Of a DNA stretch of 64,000 nucleotides, positions 11,191 through 24,005 are shown in pieces. The DNA is from Zygnema cylindricum. Lineage: Eukaryota; Streptophyta; Zygnematophyceae; Zygnematales; Zygnemataceae. Where the stretch lies: positions 41,538-105,537 of the forward strand of contig JBBHKE010000080.1 in the NCBI GenBank assembly GCA_037447655.1, given 5' to 3'. The notes under the pieces were generated by a model that worked only from the letters and a program-made list of their open reading frames with translations, was not told the origin of the DNA and made no database searches. The position numbers were made by a program, and so were the translations under genes. Each line of letters opens with the position of its first letter. The first letter of the stretch is position 1.

Positions 11191-12429
11191 TCTACCTGTC
11201 CCCACTACAGCAGTTGCACTTGTTTGTTGTTTTACCCTTAGTGTGAGCAGAACTTTATTTTTGTGATGAAAAAATACTATAGTGCATCAAATTGAAATTG
11301 TAATGTGAGCTATTTTCACCTTCTTTTTCTGGCTATTTTCGCCATGCGTACCCTTACCTTACTTTTTTCTGTATGTATCTACAGAAAGTACAAGCTGTGT
11401 AAATTAGTTTTGTACGTAGATTTGAGATTTTGGACGATCCCCAAGAAGGCAAAGCGTTCTTGATTCGATAAGCTTTTCGTCGGTGTGGACGGTGGCGATG
11501 AATCTAAACAATACGAATTAAATCAGTTGGAAGGCGGACGTATCATGCCGCGTTTTATCTGTCGTTTCTTCGATTATTGAGGCATTATTTTTTTACGGCC
11601 GTACCTAGAATCTCGGACTAGCATCGACAATTTTAGTTGATCGGTAAGGAAACTACTGTACAGTACATATTTAGTACTTTTGTGTACGGTACATACAAGA
11701 AACGCGTAGGGCGTACATGTATAGGGTACAACATAGCGGGAAAAACAAATAGAATGAGATTAAAAACTTAAAATAGTTCCTACCTAGTTTTTTGCAATTC
11801 GCACAGAATACACTTCGGCACTAACGTACAGAATTTAATCAGAAGTCAGGTTAAAGGTTGTCACAGTCGCACAGATGTAGCATCAACTTCCTGCCAGCCT
11901 ACAATTGATACGGTCATTTATGCAAGTCACGTCATCATCCAGAAGCCCTGTACGGTAGACTTGAATAAAGCATCGCTATCACTAGATTTCCTTGTTCAAA
12001 CATTTTTTTTTACTTTCAATTTTTTCGACTCTAATTCTAGCTTTGCTACTCCTTTAAATCCCATTAAAGCGAACGTAGAGCGCATTTTACAAAAGTTTGC
12101 AGCCATAGGGACGCTTTGAGGAATGGTAGAAGAATTCAATTTGACGCATTTTGGAGTATTATAGAGGTGAGAAACTTTGAGCTGTGAGAATAGCAAGGAG
12201 TGCACGCAATGCAGGCGTATTAATCCATTCATAAAATGACATATTTTGTCCAGGACTGAGTTAAGCATGTTTCCAAGACTTTCCAAATCACATGTTCTCA
12301 TTTTTGAAGAGATAAGTGTAGTACCTTTGCAACTAGATGCTCTTTTGTGAAGCGCTCAAAGTCATCCTTTGCCAATCTTTCTCTCTTTGAAGGATCAGAA
12401 AGTTAAGAAACGGGTGGAAAGGTAACAGT
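11191..12429. other. Spacer upstream of the PhoD-like gene
   Basis: No conserved product. A 101-codon minus-strand frame at 11996-12301 has no motif or splice context I can support. The promoter of the phosphatase gene should lie here, but no clear TATA element stands out. Confidence 0.4.
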
Positions 12430-12648
12430 ATGGCGACAAGCAACTTAACTGTAGGCAGCCATTTTGAGTCTGGCGAAGTAGCGGCAAGTTTTCGAAAGCG
12501 GAAGAGACGTAAGATGAAGGTGTTTGTTCCCACCTGTCCTTCACCACTGTCACCGCAATGTTGTCTGATCGATTTCCTCCCTACCAGGCTTTTTCCGTAC
12601 TTATTTTTTCTCTTATCTGGTTCTTGGATTTATTCGTCAAGATGCTTT
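12430..12648 (+). CDS. Candidate first exon of the PhoD-like gene
   Basis: The ATG at 12430 opens a 73-codon frame that reaches a possible donor TTT|GTAATG at 12649 in phase 0. The first securely placed exon at 13413 begins in phase 0 and contains no ATG of its own, so an upstream exon is required. The peptide has a basic patch RKRKRRKMK and a hydrophobic stretch LFPYLFFLLSG, which together with the hydrophobic start of the next exon would give a membrane anchor or signal segment. There is no homology support; another exon 1 further upstream is possible. Confidence 0.35.
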
Positions 12649-13412
12649 GTAATGACCTTTGAGTGACCAGGTTATAAACGACTCTTATGGATCAGCAAGT
12701 AAGTAAACGTTCTTGTCTAGAATTGATCTGAATTTGTTTTTCGAAACCAGTATCGGAATTTGCTCTCAAAAATACTGTGATACCAAAATGCCGATATACT
12801 GAAGTACTGAAATGTTGTTGGAGACTTTAGTCCACGACGTTCTTCTTAAGACATCTGGCTTTCTCTGGATTGTTAAATTATTAAAAGAGCGAGTTCCTTT
12901 TTTTTTCTTACAATCGTAACCTAGAGGCGTTGCAATGTTCAGCTACAAGAATATCTTAATCTTATTTTCAGTGGACTCCTCAATTTTTGTTGAGCTGGAT
13001 TTAATATTGTTGTCATGGCTCTGATGGTCTTTTCGGTATATTGCATTTTCTATCTATCATTGATGCAATAAACTGGCATTTTTTTCCCTTGAAGCAGAGT
13101 GGACTGTTAGCAATTCACTGTGATCAACAAGACCATGTCAATTAAAATTATTTTGGATAATTTGTCTCGATTAAAAAGGATTGGGATGATTTGTCCCAAT
13201 TATTGATTATTGGGATGATTTGTCCGAATTGTTTTTACCGCATCACCAAAGCACCTGTCCTTGAGCCACCAACATACATTCAAGTCAATAAGCTACTATG
13301 TCCTTCTTTCCCAGCACCTTAGAAGACCTCACCCTTTCATCCTTTTGTGTGCGGGGGGGGAGGGTGGTGGGATGGACGTGGTTTGAAGATTGTTTTTTGG
13401 AGAACTTTCCAG

Positions 13413-16400
13413 GTTGTGGTCAGTATCACGTTACTTGGTTGCATCCTTTCTACGTTTTTTGTAAGTTCTAGGGTTCCTGAATTGGAGGAGCTTGCTCAAA
13501 ATCTGCAATCGATTGTGGTTCGACATCCCTTGGTTTCCCGAATTGCATTTGGATCAGGAACAACCTCAGAGTATGGACCTCAGCCAATATGGCCACAGGC
13601 AGTTATTCCGACTGACCCACATGCATGGATATGGTGCGTGGACCTTCCCAATTGACTTCCTCCTTTTGTTTGATCTCTTTTTATTCCTTTTTTTTTCGCA
13701 CTTATGTTTTCACATCAATGCATGACTTCTTGAAGCTTACCCTCAACCATCATCTCGTTATCTGACTTCATTTCCTTCACCTTGCTGCGCTTGAACTCCC
13801 TTCCTTGTTTCTCCTTTGCACCTACAAACTCACACTTGTTACATCTGGAATAGTGTGTTAGTTTCATTGTTGTTGAAAATGAGTAGATTCCACAACTTTC
13901 GCAATCTCGTGTGTTAAATGTAACCATGACATTGAAGCTGGAGAAAAGCTAGAATTTCTTTTCTTCTATATCTTTATCTGGAAGTGTTTTGGGTGGTTTA
14001 GGGTTGGTGACATGGCATACATGGATTTGCCGACAGTTGACTGCGCAGCGAATAAGCGGCATCCACAATGTCGATGCCAAGTTGATTGGCTTCACGAGAA
14101 GTCTTGCATGGCTGGTAAAGATCACAGGAAGTGATCATAATATATTCAAAACATGTAAAAAGAGCTTACAGGGAGAGGGAGAGGGAGAGGGAGGGGGGGA
14201 GGGAGAGAGAGGGGGGAAGGGAGAGGGAGAGGGGGAGGAAGAGGGAGAGGGAGGGGGGAAGTGAGATTGAGAGGCAATAACATACACTTTTGAACAAAGC
14301 TGTTAACAACCCAAAATATGGATCTATAGCCAAGCAAGATTGACATTGGTGCTTCCAGCTGTTGGTCTTATTTTGATCAGCTGAAGGTGCTGTAATTGTT
14401 AATTAAAGTCTCACAGAATGCTTTCCGGCCAGTCAGGAGAGTACATTTTCATCAATTTTATGATCCAGCAAGGAATTTCTCCCTTCCCTCTTGGTTTGCC
14501 AATACTTGCCAATACCCATCTGTTGAATTTCATTTTCCTACTCTTTTATTGTACCAACAAATACATTGTCGTGCCTTTATTCGTTGACCGCAGGAAACTT
14601 AAGTCATGCACAAGCAAGGTTGCAGTCACAGATTTCCAACCCTGACTACAGTAAGGCAAGCGTTTTTCCCACCATGTCATAAAGGCTTTGTAAGGGCTAG
14701 CTTAAGTTCGTGGGAGTTTAAAGCAGCCTCCTGGGCTTAATTTTCAGCAAAAATACATACAGCAAATGTATGTATATTGCTAAAATGACCACTCGGTTGA
14801 CATATGTTGTGGGTTCTTCACAAGAATTGGGAGTCAAATGCTAATTGCTTCTATGGTGTAGTTGATCCGGTCATGACATGACGTTTGGAAAAGTGTTTGT
14901 TTTGATGTATTAATATTCTAATTCAGCCCTCCGTACCATTGTCCTGGCAATTGCTACTGCTGTATTGAAGAAAGCTGCTTTGTCAGATCCATGCCACTGA
15001 ATATACCTGCTCTGGGAGAAACAGTCTTTTGTTATTTGTTCAAATCCCGAACCATAAGGTGTGAACGAAAATGGTTTATTTCTCAAGAATTTGCTTCGAC
15101 TGAATTTCTAATTGCTTTCAGTAATTCCTTGCTACGTAGAAAAATGACTCCTTCAAAAAGGAATTGATGCTATTTTGCTGCTTGCTGGTGGTATCTTTGT
15201 TATCTTTGCCTCCATGGTGGCAGTTTTTGGAGTTTATGTGCCCGGGCCATCGAGAGAAACAGGTGCACCCACCTCGAGGTCCAGACCCATCATCATGCCC
15301 ACGCAGGATATTTGGAACTTATGATGACCATGATTATGGCTGGTATGTTGACTCTCCAAGAAAACCATTGCTTCTTGTTGTCGTTATACAGCCCTTTTAT
15401 TGGTGGTGGTAGTAATCTTGTAGTTTATTTAATGGCAGCTTGTATTGATAATTATAATGTCGATGAAAGCATATGTTTTGAAAATAAATCTCTTTTTTGG
15501 TGTTTCCCAGGCTCTATCCTGTATTGGCCTTCCCGGATAATCATCATTTTAAGATTGCTGAGAACTAAAACAATATTCATAATATTTAAATTCGATTCAC
15601 CAGAATCAGAAATTATACACATTTAGACTTCAAGTTTAAGTAATTGACCATAGCATCAATGAGTATAATGTTGATTATGCGTTGCATCAACATCAACACC
15701 GGATCTGTTTTTAGACATCCGTACTTGTGCCGTTGAACACATCTAAAGAAATGACGACCAAAATCCTAAATTCGATGAATCCTAAATCCAATTTTCCTAG
15801 GAGAAGGAAAGGGACCCTGGAACATTCCTTTTTGTAGGTTGATTCCACAAACATCATTTGACCCCTATTCAGAATGACCAATTTTGGTGGAAAATGTCTC
15901 AATGTAGTAATTTACTGTGAGGTGGTGATGACGACAGGCATGGTGGTTATATAGTTGATTTCTACTTCCTGTTTGTCACCATGTGTCACGGTTTAAAAGG
16001 AAAATTCACGTGTACATTCCAGGATTGAGAAATTATTCGTACAGTGCTTTCCAAATTTTTGGACTCCAGCATCGAGACAATGGAAAATTGACTAGTTCAT
16101 GGGGTTGCCAAAAACTGGTGCAAATCAATGGTACATCGCTTATTGGAATATTCCATTAATGTGGAATGAGCAAATCAGCCTAATATTAGTTGAAATCGCT
16201 TAAGTCGGGACTTGGAGGCACATGACTTATGAAATACACTAATTCCCAGTTTGACTCCACATAATACTCCAGCCTTTTTGGTTGTCTTTGCAAAACGTAA
16301 CAAGGGCGAAGGGAACTCTTGTTCCTTTCAAAGAAAGTTAAGAATCAGTAATGTCAACGATATAACCCTTGATGTACAGAGAACAAGAAAATAATCGTTT

Positions 16401-19400
16401 GACGACAAAATCTAGATCACGATTGAAGGGGAGATTAGAGAGCATAAACGAAGCAGTGAAAACTTACTCGACTGTCTTTTTAATTTTGTCAAACCTGATT
16501 TTAATGTGTCTCCCGAAAAATTGTGAATTTATCCTTTGGCAATATCATGCACCGGATTGGCAGATTTTGTCATACCCATTCATAATCATAAGGATCATTC
16601 TAATAATTCGGTGGTGACATCTGCACATACTTCATACCAGCAATTCAATTTTAATATGACATGACGACAAGCCATAACAACAAAAGAGACCCTAAAAACG
16701 TGATGCAAAAGCTTAAAATCCTTTAAAACTCTCATGTCGAGCCATTATCAAGGTTATGGGCTAAGAGAGTTGACCTGACTTTGACAGGCAGCGTGGAGAC
16801 GGGCGGCTGCCTGAGAAGGACAATCTAAAAGGAGCGTATTTAGATGCCATTGGAGAGCCACAGTCGAGTCCCCGAAGAGCTGCAGGCCGCGGGGTGGAGC
16901 ATCTGGTACACATGATTTTAGTTCTTTTTCAGGCGTAGTATTACTTTTTTTTTGTTTCTTAGTTTGTGCCATGTAGTCAATTGATGCCTAAATGCCTGGT
17001 TGATGAAATTAAGGACGAATGGAATTTGCGCAGATTTGTTTATTGTTTTTATTTTGGTCATATACATGTCTTGCTTGATAGTGCTAGTTATAGTTGACTG
17101 ATTGAAGAAATATGAAGCATCGTCATTACACTGCCCATCGCTGTTAGACTTTCACTCTAATTAAAGTGAGTGCTTTCTTGACCGGATCTTACAAATCAGC
17201 GTTGACAACACTATTTAAGGTGGCCATAATAAGCCTCGTTGCAAAGCGTAATTCAGTGTCGTCAATTCTAAAAAAGTGTTAGCGCTAATAATCCACTTAC
17301 CTAATAGCAATGGGTGGTGTAGTAGTGTACATATGCTTGAAACTGATGTTACGACAGCATTAAGTGTCCACTAGATTGCCTTTGATTCTGCACCAGTTGT
17401 TGAAATCTTAAGTACCCATTTTGCCACTCTTATAACCTACACTGCCTCCACCACCACAGGCCGGTCACCACCCTGCCTGCCACCTGCTTCTTGCTTTACT
17501 TGAATTTACATTTGTTCCATGTTGTTTGGGACCTGGGCCGTTAAATTGCATGAAGAAGAATGAAACTATGCTAGTTCAAAAATTTGTGTACCGGTAAAAC
17601 AGGCTTTGGTATGTTTTGTTTTGTTTCGAGGGACCACACAAAAACTTTTTGATAGGCAAGTGTACTAGAGCAAAACTAAGAAATGCAGAACTGCCTTCCA
17701 CTGAGTCAACATATTTCCCCCATCTTGCTTATGGCAACTTCTCAGTAAAAGATAACACAAGTATTCTGGTAGCTTGTATATATATATCGCCATGCAGCTG
17801 TATTCAGCAAACTTCAGTTGTCATTGGAATGGGTTGCAGTACACACTCAACAATGGGCGCAAATCAAAAGAGATTGACGTTATTTTGCTAGATGAACGTT
17901 ACTACAGAGATCCCTTACCGTGCTATCTTCGTAAAGATTATTGTTTTAAGGCTGTGTTACACAACTCCAGTCATCCGGACTTTGTCTGGTTAGAGAGCTT
18001 CTTTTTCCTTTCTGGCATTTTCTCCTGGTTCATTCTGCCTATCGACTTCCTTGTTTTCTTTTCTGTTTTGTTTGTTCCCGTTTGTTTCCTCCTGGCTGTT
18101 TGTTTGTTTGTTCGTTTGTTTTTGGACGTTGTTATTGCATATGCGTTTGCAGTGAAATGACATTGTTGATCGGTGTCTGAAATACAAAGAACTTAATCCT
18201 AGATGATGCTCATGAACAGCTCGTTTTTCTCTGTTACAGGTGTAAAGACTTGATAAAAGGAAATGGAACGAAGGAGAGGAGAGGCTCGTGTTGTGACAAA
18301 GATCAAAAACTCTTTTTCGGTATGATTATTTCTTTTTCTGATACGACTTTCTTGTATATTTTTTTTTTGTACGTCTGATTGTAGTTTGCAACAAACTGTC
18401 AATTCAAGGCTGAGGATCAGAACTCTATATTCAGCTGATAATTGCATGATCTCACAAGGGAGCACATATTCGGTTCAGTTATGAATGTGAAATATTTGAT
18501 GAATGCAAGCGGTTGGTTGCTTGAATTTTCTCTCTCTGGAGGATGTGCATAAACATTTTTTTTTTCTTAAGCGTGGTTTATTTTTTGTCTGAGCAAGATA
18601 TGATGCAGAATTTTGAGTGTGGTCAATGGGGAAAAGGGTGGTGCAAGGACAAAAGAAATAAGAAGCATCAAATGTGGAAAGAGGCTTGTGATCCGTCTTT
18701 TGTCGCCTTCGGAGCCAAGGCTTTCACTCTGAACAAAAAAGGTGAAATCGAAGAGGCAGAGACTGCGACAGAGTCCGACCCTCTTGAGTCTCCATTCTGT
18801 GAGGTGAATGTCGTTTTAGTTTACTCCAAAAGTTCTGTGGATATTGAATTTGTTCTCTTTTCACTTTCTTTCTTTCACTCTCCTTGACTTTGTCTCTCAT
18901 TCCCTGTCATTCTCTCTGCCAACTTATCCTCTGCTTCTCACCTCGTCCTTCTTAGGTCACACACACATTGGGTGAGAAGCTTAATGATTCACTTGAGTTG
19001 GAAGGGCGATTGCAGATTCTAGGAAGGCAACAACGTGAGTGGTTAGAGTCCAGTCTTCACAGATCGAAGGCTCCCTTGAAGCTCATTGTCTCTCCCTCTC
19101 CAGTGCTTGCAAATCCACTACCTGTGGTATGGTAACCTTAACCTTGGATTTTTTATCGGGCCATGGAAGTATTTAGTACAGCGTTGAGTGAAGCAGCAAG
19201 CAAAAGCAAGCGTATGAAGGAGTGAAAAGAGAAATAAAAAGACAGAGTTGGCAAAGCTTTATGCAGGGAGGCATCGGTTAGTCCCAGTGAATAACTGCAC
19301 TATTTCTATATGTCATGTTTGTTCCTATGAAATGCTTAACTATTGCGGCCTTTGTGAGATTTATCAGAAAATAGTTAGGCTAGACATTGTCGACGCTTTG

Positions 19401-22400
19401 GAAGACCAATCTAACCAATCCATGTTAAGCGGTGAAAGCTGAAATTTGAAGCTTCTTCTTTACTCCCTAGAACAGTACAAATTATCTTTTAAAAAAAGTA
19501 CAAATCTCTCTATATAACAGTACAGATTTCCTCCCTTTAATAGTATAAGTTCCCTCTCTATAACGATACCAATTCTCTCTCTATAACTGTACAAATTCTC
19601 TCTCTACAACATTGCAAATTCTCTCCCTACAACTACACAAATTCCTGCTTTATAACCGAACAAATTCTCTCTATAACAGTACAAATCCTCTCTATAACAG
19701 TACAAATTCTCTCTCTATAGCTGTACATATTCTCTCTATAACCATACAAATATTCTGTGCTGCAGCCTTGTTGGGGACCCATAAAAAATATTACACAGGG
19801 GGGCAATTGCACTTGCTCAGGGGAGGATTGGGAGTGCTTCAAACCTGCCCAGTTGCAACTGCTTCACATGTTTGGTCGAGCGCCCGGCTGTATTGTTATC
19901 CTCACTGGTGATTTTGGCTATTCAGACATAAAGGTCAGTCGGATGTTAATGCTGGTGTTTTTATTTGCTCCGATTTGTTTTGTTTTGTTTTGATTTGTTT
20001 AGGTTTTTTTTTGAAAGTACCAAAGGAATTTTCCATGTTGGTATACCATTCTCTACCAGCTTTAAGAAATATATAGAGTGGGGTTTATTCTAAATAGTAT
20101 TATTGCTTCTAATTTACGTCTTAGCAACATGGACGGTTTCCAACCGCTTCCCAAATTAGCATAAAATAAAAAACTTCGAGTTGTGAAAGCATTTTGTATT
20201 CAGAGGCCAGAAAAGACTGGCACTAAATTAGTGTCATTAACGCTCATATTGATCCACAGTGTAATGGGGTGTCAATTGCGATTTGGTCACTTTCGATCAC
20301 TTCAGGGCAAACGTCTTCACACTGATAACTGTTATTGTGATGTTTGTGATTGGTTCGTCATTCCAGGCTGTGAGACCAGGCAACCAGTTATATGCTGAGC
20401 AGTACAGGACCAAAGAGTTGCAGAAAGGGGTATATCAAGTAAGTTCTTGCATCATAACCGTGTTCAATGCTGATTTTTTTTTCCGTTTTTGCTGAAAAGG
20501 GTGTATCAGTTCTTGCGTCATAATCATGTTAATTGCTCTAACATATCTTATGTTTCTGCTGGAAGGGGTATATCAAGTAAGTTCCCGCGTCATACCCACA
20601 TTTTTTTGTTTGGAATTCCGACAATTCTTGGAGCAGTTCTGTTATTCCTATGCAAGTTTTGATATTTTCTAGCAAATGAGAGATTGCTTCTCATCATCGT
20701 TGATATGTTTAATCCATTTTAGGATCGTGAGACAGTGAGCATGGTCGTACTAGCATTGTTTTGGTCATGTTTTCCGATATTTGGTAAAATATCGGTCCGA
20801 TATTTGGTAAAATATCGGATAAACATGACCAAAAGATAATCAAAACATGACCAAAAATAAATAAGAATGAGGAAGGAACTGGGAGAGGAAGGAACTGTGT
20901 TCCACATTACCAACTAACCAGTATGATGACCTTGTTGTGCCAAAGCATGCGTCTCCTTTATTCTCATTTCCAGTGTTAGTAATCATTTTGAGACACACAA
21001 TGTATTTTCTGACGCTTCTTGTTTACATTTTATGTTCTGTTGCGTTCTCACGTTTGTGATTGAATGTTTTCCATGTGGTCTCTGTTCTTTGTTTGCTTAT
21101 TTTCCGTTCACTTTTCTTAAGGTTTGAGTTGTTCGCCATCAGGACATTGTTTGTTTTTAAGTTTTGCTTTTCGTCTCTTTGCGGTTACTTGTCAAAATGT
21201 TGTCCATGAACTCTATCGATTTAAATAAAAATGGGAAATGGGGCCTAAAGGATCACATAATACCATGCGTTTCTTTTATTATTATTCACTTAGATCCACA
21301 TTCTTTACGTGAAGGAGATCGACATTAAATACTTGCAACAGTTGAGGGTAACACCGGGTTCCGATCAGTTTTCAAATCGATGTCCAACTATCTTGGCGGA
21401 TAGGACTGGTCTGTTGCAAATTCAAAGAATTCCAAAGATAAATAGAGATAATGTAAGAGATTGATAGCGATAATAGATCAATCTATTAAGAGGGTCACCA
21501 TGTTTCTTTTCTAGAGATGGTTGTGGTTGAACGTATGTTGATGATATTTTGATGAATGCTTGTTTGTGTGACCGATGTCACGATTTGGCAGGTGATGGCG
21601 AGTGGCATGGTTGAACACAAAGGACGAGAGTACAAGTGTGGTGGTCAGTAACGTTCCTGTATTTCCTATATTTATGAGTATATATCAGAGCTTGTTGCAT
21701 ATTGCATATTGCATAAAAGCCCTTCGCTTTAGGAAAATTATATTCTGGCTTCTGTGCTTCTACACTTTGGCATTTGATATAGTTTTTCTGTGCTCTCAAT
21801 GCATGGAAAGCTCAAACTTTTTTTTTCGAAGGTGCCTGAAAACTTTTCAAACATACTTCTAAAGCCGGTTAGGCAGATTCTAGACACACTTGTTGCGGAT
21901 TGTTTTTGATCACTTGAAAACAGCATTCTGCAGTTCACGATTTTTTTCAGGAAAGACAAGAAGCATTTGGCAGTGGAATGATCCCAAATTATCTTTCTTA
22001 CTGAAACACATCAGTTAAAAGGACAATGTAGTTAAGCATCTAGACTGGAAGTAAGACAATGTAGGGAGAGCAGGGTTTTGGACAGAGACTGACAGAGGTT
22101 CATAGTATCTTTTTTTGGCAAATCCCAGGCGACTGGCGAACAGCAGATCCGATCAACACCCGTGAAAATCTTGAGTGTGATTTTGTTTCATCGCCAGCTT
22201 TTGGACTGATTCAGGTAAATCTTTTACGCTCTTAACGCCTTTTTGAGTTTTGTTCTGTATGTTTTTAGCGTCCTTTTGTAAAAAGCCAGTGCATTCATTC
22301 AAAATCGTTACGCCCTCTAAATGACTAGAATTGAACCGAGGATTCTGGACTGCTCCTGGTCAAGGCTCTTGACTATGGGCAATGTTGACTTCTTCTGGCT

Positions 22401-24005
22401 TTTGCACTTTGTATTGCATTAGAGTTTCCATCTATGGTCGTTCAGGGTTTTTTTTGAGAATTCATGAAATTTTTCCAGTGCTCGACTTTCTAAAAACAGC
22501 GGGACTGGAGGTGTCCAATAAACACTGCCACCAGAATCTGTTGTCTACACTGGGGTAATTAACGGATTAGGTTTTCTATACAGGTGTCTATATGGGTGTT
22601 TGTAAGTCGTCACAGAAGTCTTTCACAAGGTGGAGTCTGATCAAATTTTGTCACCGTCACTGCAATTGTTTTCGCGGGTGTATGGAATTCCGGAAAAAAA
22701 TCAAATTCACAATGCTTCTTATGGTTTTCACATGCTATTTTTATAAGTCTTATACTTTTTTTTACCAGCTTTTCACTGCATTCAACAACTTTTAATGACT
22801 ACCATCCACTTTGGTGAACAGTAGAAGTTATCATTGACAAGCGAAACTCTATTGAACTGCGTTTTCCGTTTGGTATTTGTGATCACGCGGTTTTTTTTTT
22901 AAACATGTTCACTTTTCATAAACTGCCGGTCCCATCATTGAAACCTAACAAGAGGGTCGTTTTGGATCAAAAGCGACAAGTTTTGAGAGTTCACAAAATT
23001 GGCGATTAGTAATATTAATTTCGATGTGCAGACGGTGTTTACAAATGCATTTGCATTACTGCCACTTTTTAACCGTACAAGGATCATGGTAAAATAATCT
23101 TCTAATAAATGGCAATAGGAGTACAGACGCATGTCTTGAACCCTTCAGTAGGGATGGCAAGAAATGCTGAGATATTTAAGACAAACAAAAGCTGAAAAGA
23201 ATGCTTTTATTGGTGGAATGTGTTCTCTCTCCTCGTTACATTGGTAGAGGAGTTTCCCTGGTGCTTAATGTTCACATGCATAATGAGGAGTCATTCAAAA
23301 ACCATCATATCGCATATCATATCAAAACTTATTGATTTTGTACTGAACTTGCAGTGTGCAGTGTGAGTATAAAAGTTGCTTCTAAAATATGATAGTTACA
23401 CACACTATAGGCTCACCTACATAGGCTCACCTACTTAAAATATCACGGTAAAGTATGTTTTTATGCAGCATGGGAGTTATCGTTAGATGAGAAGCAAACT
23501 CTCCTGGACGCTATTAGTATGGACCTTGATGCATTTACATTACGTGCTATAATGGTATACGACTTTCCAAGTCTCGGCCCAAAGTTAACCTAGGTGTCGA
23601 GTCGTGTATGGGTTTCTTAGAAGGGTTTATATGGGCTTTTTGTTGAGGGTGAATCACCCATTGCTCACTGAGATGTGTGAAATATTGCAAGGTGACAGTG
23701 TGTCCTGTGTTCTTCTCTCCCTTAATCTCTTGTATGTAAATGAAAGTTTTGTTTTCCAGCTTCTGTATGTTAGACTGCTTCTGACGAATGAACCGAGGTT
23801 TTTTAGGGTTTTTATGGATTTTGACGATTTTTTTACAGGGTTTGTAACCTTGTTGTTTTTCTTTTTTGTGTAGGTGAATTGGGATCAAGACGATGCGACT
23901 GTGAAGCTTAAGATTGTAGACGGCAAGAATGGAGAAACAAAATTAGAATCTCGGTTTTCCTTAAACCAATGTCGCGCAAGACAGCCTTCCAATTGGTTGA
24001 TATAG
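13413..24005 (+). CDS. PhoD-like metallophosphatase (alkaline phosphatase D family), 13 exons
   Basis: Exons: 13413-13633, 14002-14114, 14594-14655, 15224-15342, 16788-16905, 17840-17988, 18572-18803, 18956-19126, 19766-19933, 20367-20438, 21592-21643, 22129-22214, 23874-24005 (stop TAG). All phases agree, giving 564 residues without the N-terminus. Motifs in order: RIAFGSG (usually GSC), WVGDMAY metal site, NPDYSKFLEFMCPG, IFGTYDDHDYGW, LPEKDNLKGAYLDAIGEP, SPRRAAGRGVE, EIDVILLDERYYRDPLPC, a Cys-rich block, LGRQQREWLESSL, CSGEDWECFKPAQLQLLH, ILTGDFGYSDIK (usually GDxH), PGNQLYAEQYR, MASGM, ECDFVSSPAFGLIQVNWD. PhoD enzymes hydrolyse phosphomono- and diesters, usually secreted or membrane-bound. 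Introns are 152-1659 nt; the third internal one (14656-15223) uses a GC donor (AAG|GCAAGC). Two usual metal ligands, the Cys of GSC and the His of GDxH, are replaced by Gly, so activity is doubtful. Confidence 0.85.
14166..14264 (+). repeat. (GGGAGA)n-like purine microsatellite in intron
   Basis: About 100 bp of GGGAGA/GGGGGA units within the intron after the exon ending at 14114. Confidence 0.85.
19480..19752 (+). repeat. Intronic minisatellite, ~20-25 bp units
   Basis: About a dozen degenerate copies of a unit like CTCTCTATAACAGTACAAAT run from 19480 to 19752, in the intron just before the acceptor at 19764-19765. The CT-rich units extend the polypyrimidine tract. Frames through this region are artefacts. 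Confidence 0.85.
20758..20834. repeat. Small foldback sequence in intron
   Basis: TTTTGGTCATGTTT near 20759-20772 is complementary to AAACATGACCAAAA at 20821-20834. Between them CCGATATTTGGTAAAATATCGG occurs twice in tandem, each copy itself a hairpin. A further CAAAACATGACCAAAA half-copy lies at about 20839-20855. Confidence 0.7.

Noticed and set aside
11996-12533. Two minus-strand frames of 101 and 66 codons upstream of the phosphatase gene
   Set aside because: No motif, no credible splice pair between them and no codon signal; frames of this length are expected by chance.
14146-14346. Minus-strand frame rich in Pro and Leu and plus-strand Gly/Glu frame
   Set aside because: Both are translations of the purine microsatellite.
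14651-14656. GT at 14651 as donor of the PhoD intron
   Set aside because: It leaves one base and breaks the frame into the next exon; the GC donor five bases on keeps frame and motif.
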